The notes beneath the pieces are model-generated. The model made no database searches, had not been told where the DNA came from, and saw nothing but the letters and a program-made list of their open reading frames with translations. DNA of 64,000 nucleotides from Serpula lacrymans var. lacrymans S7.9. Its lineage: Eukaryota > Basidiomycota > Agaricomycetes > Boletales > Serpulaceae. Shown in pieces: positions 59,179 through 64,000 of this stretch (its first letter is position 1; each line of letters starts with the position of its first letter). Where the stretch lies: NCBI RefSeq assembly GCF_000218685.1, contig NW_006763296.1, positions 2,677,321 to 2,741,320 on the forward strand, given 5' to 3'. A program made the position numbers and the translations under genes.

Positions 59179-61526
59179 ATGGTAAGCGCCAGTGTTACAG
59201 TCTATAGTGAAGTACCTTTGGAAGGGAAACAACCACCACAACCACCACAACCACCTTCACCTCGACAGCAGCGACCGTGAGCTACACTGGTACTGTTGCG
59301 CATGATCCAACCATCATACAAGCGCCTCAGTTACCCAACCCTCCTCCGGCCAAGCAGTTGTCGATACAGTTGCAAAGCAGTACATCTGCCGTCACCGGTA
59401 TATCCATTCCACAAAAAGGTTCTTTTTTTAGTTATTCCATTGAGTTTAGTGTCATTACCAAGTCCGTAAGTCTGCTTTCGGCACTCACAAAAATACCTCG
59501 ATGCGCAGTACTGATCTATAAGGGCGTTAAGGTTAACATCATTGCGTCCAGTATATAATGGAGCGCTCAGATGTTATCGTGGTCCAGTTCTCTTACTTCC
59601 CTTAATCTCATGGAAAACATTAAAGAAAAAGCTGGTGAAATCCAAGTTTGGGTCGTGTAACACGCAAGAGACTGCCACATTGGTTGACAGCCTTCTAGGT
59701 GGCGTCATGATATCAAAAGATGCGGGTGACATTAATGATCCTGTGACTCCTTGACTGATAGGTCCTTCAGCAAGTAAGCTGAGCTATTTTCTATTAAGAC
59801 TCAAACACCTGCATTGTTGTTTACTCCCAAAACTCTGTGCACACTGCCCAATATCTCGGCTCTGGGAAACGTCAAATAATTCCTTGGTAATATCCCTACT
59901 CCAATGAAAGGACCATCCAGGCATTCCATTCAATGACACGACTAAACTTCGACTTGATATTGGTAAATTCGGGGAAACCACCCACGGCGGGAACCTTCTT
60001 GGGTCCATGTTGGCAATGAAGTAAGTACCGAGATATTCATATATATCTTTTGACGCGATACTTCTTTGTAGCCTGACCTATATGCTTTGGATTCAATTCT
60101 CCGCGCCATATCATTCACAGCCATTCTGAGCGCCCCTCCACCTACCCACCAAGTGCCTACTTTAACGAACTTGGCTCAGTAGTTAAAGCCATTGCGAATA
60201 GCCCTAATATTCCTAGTCATAACAACCTTGTTGCTCCTAGTGTTTCGGGCACATAGTCTCCCGAAATAATGTGGGACACGGTATTCATTTCGCCGTATTC
60301 ATCGTCTCTCGGATTTCTTGCGGTCGAACAGTGAGCCTTGAGCAGGATGTATTGAACATGCCGTTGTTGACTTCAAATTTCAGCTACCCAACTGATAATT
60401 GTTATGCCCAGTAGGGCATTGGTTCATTTGTCATACCTCAAGATGTTTTTCCGGATTTCTTGAACCACAACAGCGGAGCAAAGATTGTGATTGTTGCGCC
60501 TTATCTTAACTTCACGAGTACTGCTAGACAAGCGGGAATGCCTTTTTTAATGTTTGAATCTAACGCTGCGTCCTGCGGCGGATTTCCTGGACTTAGCGAC
60601 AGCTTTGGTCAGCTTTATGGGCACTTGACTATGGACTAGAAACGGCTTATGGTAATTTCTCTGGTGCGGTGTTTCAAGTTGGGGGCCAAAATGTATGTTA
60701 TAATGTAAGTGTATCGACCTCAATTTCCACATGTTAATCTGCTGACTCAAATAGTCTTCACTCTTAAGTGCAGTACCCGATCATTTTACGATCTACTGTT
60801 TTCATACTTTTCTCCGGCTCCTCCAACCAGCCAATCCTCCTTCCATTAATGGACAATTGGCGCATATACTACTCGACCCTAATTGTGGCCGAAGCGTTTG
60901 GACCATCAGGAACAGCGCAGATGGTAGACCTTCAAGCAAATTACGATACTGTTTTTACCCCTGCATATGCTACCTATGAAGGCGGGGCGCCAGTACGAAT
61001 GGTGTTAATGAATTACGTCACTGATCCAACGGGCGCAAGTGATCACACGGCTAACTTCTCTATCGGAGGAGGCAGTATCAGAATTCAATGCGATGCCAGC
61101 CTCTATCCAAGTAAAGTAAGTCGTAATTTTATATGCAAAAGCACAGGACAGTGGTTCAACTGTGATCTGTAGATATTTGTTGGCACCTTCTGTTTCAGAG
61201 AAGTTTAACATTACGTGGGCCAATCAGGTAAATTCCGACCGTACGGTTTTATATACTGGATGTTCACTGACCAATACCAGACTTTCGGAGCAAGCTTCGA
61301 ATCTGACGGGCGCCTGCAAAGTACTCCCCATGTCAACACAATTAGCTGCGACCAATCGGTGAATACTTGTTCGGTGACCATACTCACCCCCAGCGTCGCC
61401 TTGATCTTTTTTACAAGCAAGGCATTCTTGGAAGCCAACCCTTCAGCAGTGCAGTCGTTCCCCACAACTGCTACGCCACAGACCGCAAATACTGTTACCA
61501 TTGAATTGTCAGTCCTAGTGGGATGA
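59179..61526 (+). pseudogene. GH79-family beta-glucuronidase-like pseudogene
   Basis: Fragments in order match fungal GH79 glycosidases: a hydrophobic leader and SVTVYSEVP (about 59150-59215), PNPPPAKQLSIQLQSST (about 59335), NTQETATLVDSL (about 59660), TQTPALLFTP and LPNISALGNVK (about 59805-59875), NLLGS...PDLYAL across an intron (about 60000-60090), then SPEIMWDT (about 60260), AYATYEGGAPVRMVLMNYVT (about 60965) and the C-terminal SEKFNITWANQ and FESDGRLQSTP to TGA 61524-61526. Lesions: TAA at 59876-59878 and TAG at 60254-60256 where Trp fits, plus many frameshifts. The DNA between is too decayed to encode the catalytic barrel. Dead. Confidence 0.75.
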
Positions 61527-62082
61527 GTCGAACCTCGCTGTTTTGCTTGCATTGGCATGTGGCACGGTTATGATCAGGAGAACACTATCACGATGATCTG
61601 TATTTTTTATTGCTCAATTTTAGGTTGTTCTTGGGTTCTTTCGTACTTTCGTACAGAATCTCGTTTGTGGAGATAATGCTTCAACTGTGTCAATGGATAT
61701 GATTTCAAGATGGGCCATGCACGAAAACACCGTCAGGTTCGATGTTGTTAATAGACTGCCGCTGGTCTCAATATCTTTCCGAAATCGGGCATTACAATGT
61801 TGTGCCAATCTGATATTTTTTCCCGAATATCTGGGTCCTTTGGGTGTCAGATTAGAGTAGTAAAATCACTTGATCACTTGAGATCAGCCCTCGAGGTATG
61901 ACCATCATTGTGATTATGCCATGTATTTGATTGACACGGCACACAATAGTATTTGTTGACAAACTTCAGAGACTTTGTGCAATCATATCTCTGACAAAAG
62001 TGGCCTTGCATTTCAATACTATACATCAAAGAAGAGTAATTTACAAGCTTTCAGTTCCATACTAGAGTTCTCGGTATCTATG
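61527..62082. other. Convergent intergenic region, nothing supportable
   Basis: Non-coding sequence between the GH79 remnant and the 3' end of the dioxygenase gene. Confidence 0.5.
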
Positions 62083-63621
62083 TTAGTCATTATAACCTCG
62101 CGGCCCAGATACACCGTTCTTCGACTTGGGCAGCTCCACACCTTGCTCTTTCCAGATCTCGATTTGGCGGTCTTTCGCAGCTTTGCCCGTGCGTCTTTCA
62201 TAGTCCCCGACGGATTCGGGTTTTTCTCCGTGTGGAGTCGCTCTAAGAGCATGGCGTGTTTGAGGCCAAAAGTCAAACGTGGCAGAATGTGTAACAATCT
62301 AAATAGAAAACAGATTCAGTCAACGTCGCGACTTTGGATAGACAAGTAGCTTTACTCGGTTATCCCAGAACGCGATAGAATTGGGCTCCCACTGGAATCG
62401 GACTTGAAAGTCTGGGTTCTCGCTGATTTGACGGAAAAGGAAGTTCAGGATAGTGTCGGACTCGACTTTGGGTACACCGATAATCCTTCGCGTGAACCCG
62501 GGGTTGACGTACACGCTCTTCCATCCTGTGGCAGGGTGTACGCGTACAACGGGATGAATAGACTCAACAGGTTCTCGTCGAACATGGAGACCAGCAGCTC
62601 GGGCACCATCAGCTTGGGCAACAGCACTATGCAGCGCTGTCAAGCCTTCAAGATAGGTCTGCAAACCATGACTTAGGGAAGAATATAAGGCATAGCTGGA
62701 AAAGTGTCAGTGACATCTTAGATGCTTCGTTGACGAGTATAACTTACCCTGAGCTCCATAAAGTGTCACCTCCGTACTCTGGTCCAGTAATGACCTTCAA
62801 AGAGGTAGTGCTAGGAGGCTGTATTTCATAGGTCACGTCGCTATGCCATAGCTCCAATTTGGAGAATGCACTAGCATCCGGACGACGCGCAGCGTCATTA
62901 TATACGACTGAATCCAAGACGAGTTAGACATGAATACAACGACGTGAGAGTTTGCAGCGCACCATGGACTTCCTCAAGACCAGGCTCTTTTGGTATAGGG
63001 GTGGTCGCATGTTTATGCAGTGGTCCGAAGTGCCTCGCAAGGTCAAGCTGTTCGTGGATATCAATTTCCTGGTCTCTGAAGACTACAGTGCTCCATGAGA
63101 TAATGGAATGATGCCATAATACTTCAGAGCTCACACACAACTCCCCTCTCTGCAACGAGAAGCGCACTGGAAAAAGATCAGATCAGACTTGAGTGATCAT
63201 GTAAGATAAGACGATCAACTCACAGTTCGTCCTTCTGTGTGCTAGATAATTGCCTGAGGTCTATCCCCATAATCTCAGTCCCGATTGCAGGAGTCAAGTG
63301 CTTGACTTTTCCTACAGCGAGAAGACTCTTCTTCGCAGGGTCTGCAGAGAGCCCGCGGTCGATCACTTCCACTTCACCAAGTGGTTCCCAGTCAACCGCT
63401 GGGAAGTAAGGCTAGTATTGATAACCATAGCGCGTGAGCAAGTAAAACGATGAGTGGATCAGGCATTTTCTTACTTTATATTTGGCATACTGGTATGATT
63501 GATCGTCGTCGTCTCCAGAAGACGGAGAGTAAAACGGGTTGATCAATCGAGTGTCAATATTGCTCTTGAGATTCTTCAAAGTGTCGCGCTGGTTACTCTC
63601 GTTTGTCGCTACCGGTGCCAT
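62083..63621 (-). CDS. TauD/TfdA-family Fe(II)/2-oxoglutarate dioxygenase, 400 aa
   Basis: Seven exons (63621-63475, 63411-63224, 63166-63135, 63082-62963, 62907-62748, 62695-62356, 62298-62083) join in phase. The fold is TauD/TfdA: an N-terminal FPAVDWEPLGEVEV block, VVFFRDQEIDIHEQ, then the iron-binding HxD in LWHSDVTYEIQPPS, GGDTLWSS, a substrate region (PVVRVHPATGWKSVYVN), the distal His in VTHSATFDFWPQ and the 2-oxoglutarate-binding Arg in RHALRATPHGEKP. Fungal members such as yeast Jlp1 release sulfite from sulfonates; the substrate here is not determined. All metal and cosubstrate residues are present and length is normal. The start ATG at 63621 gives MAPVATNESNQRD, a cytosolic-type N-terminus. 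Confidence 0.93.
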
Positions 63622-64000
63622 TATGAAGTTGGGATATTGGAAATGAGATAGCGTAAGAAGATAAGATGTTTCTGTGTCTTTTTATAATTGCCAGCATTGT
63701 TGCTATCTTGCGTGACGTGGTGTGAAACGAAGCTGCTATTGCGCAACCTCCAGAGGACATGTGAGCGCATGTTCTTCTCACCTCCTTTTTTTGGTCAAAT
63801 ACCCCTATCCGCCCCCAATAATAGACTACTACGAGGTGCAAATAAACGTAGAACGAAGAGTACGTGTCTTGACTCACTTTGAGACTTGTTCAACGAAAAG
63901 GTGTTTTGTGATTGTAGAAATTCATTCGCAAGGTTTGTGATATTGTGCATCTCCCGCGCCAATCTACATAAGTGTGCATTAATGCATTAGAAGAGCGTTC
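63622..64000. other. Upstream region of the dioxygenase gene
   Basis: Non-coding to the window end; presumably holds the dioxygenase promoter. No further gene start is seen. Confidence 0.5.

Overview
The window is nuclear DNA of a filamentous basidiomycete, most likely an Agaricomycete. Genes are dense and on both strands. Introns are many and short (about 41-70 bp) with GTRNGY/YAG borders. Several gene families are typical of mushroom-forming fungi: a C2-TPR-CHAT protein, APH-type kinases, a GH79 glycosidase, a Tyr/Gly/Ser-rich small protein and a Tf1/sushi-like chromovirus. I found no tRNA, rRNA or CRISPR array. Exon borders below were built by hand and checked for reading phase.

Region 1 (1-16.2 kb) is transposon territory. 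It holds a decayed minus-strand Ty1/copia remnant (120-bp LTR, polypurine tract, gag with a CCHC knuckle) cut by a diverged solo gypsy LTR. After more debris comes an almost full-length Ty3/gypsy chromovirus (8247-15683) with two 697-bp LTRs, a self-priming type primer-binding site, an extra ORF before gag, gag, pol and a chromodomain. It is inactivated by four stops that each fit one C-to-T or G-to-A change, and its integrase has Lys in place of the catalytic Glu. Its 3' side abuts a truncated PIF/Harbinger transposase gene; its 5' flank is unrelated and no target-site duplication is seen.

Region 2 (16.4-24.6 kb) holds an intact five-exon APH/AIM9-like kinase, a wrecked cytoplasmic aspartyl-tRNA synthetase copy that lacks motif 3, and a divergent gene pair (a 143-aa disordered protein and a 951-aa Ser/Pro-rich disordered protein).

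Region 3 (25.3-36 kb) holds a minus-strand C2-TPR-CHAT gene whose protease-like domain is thrown out of frame by one extra T, an APH-kinase pseudogene, isopentenyl-diphosphate isomerase, and an Oac1-like mitochondrial carrier in 12 exons, one of them a 12-nt microexon and two introns with GC donors.

Region 4 (37.9-46.5 kb) holds a charged coiled-coil protein, a small Cys-rich ORF, the RNA 5'-end quality-control enzyme Rai1/DXO, a Whi5/Nrm1-like disordered protein and a SUR7/PalI membrane protein. A 355-bp MITE with 41-bp inverted repeats follows.

Region 5 (47-64 kb) holds an unrecognised multi-exon minus-strand gene, an 86-aa Tyr/Gly/Ser-rich protein, exons of another unknown gene, a type-IVb GATA-factor gene with a huge Gln/His/Pro tract, a GH79 glucuronidase pseudogene and a TauD/TfdA dioxygenase. 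The genes are unrelated housekeeping, regulatory and accessory functions; I see no biosynthetic cluster. The features most worth follow-up are the C2-TPR-CHAT gene, the self-priming chromovirus with its upstream ORF, and the unrecognised gene at 47.4-49.4 kb.
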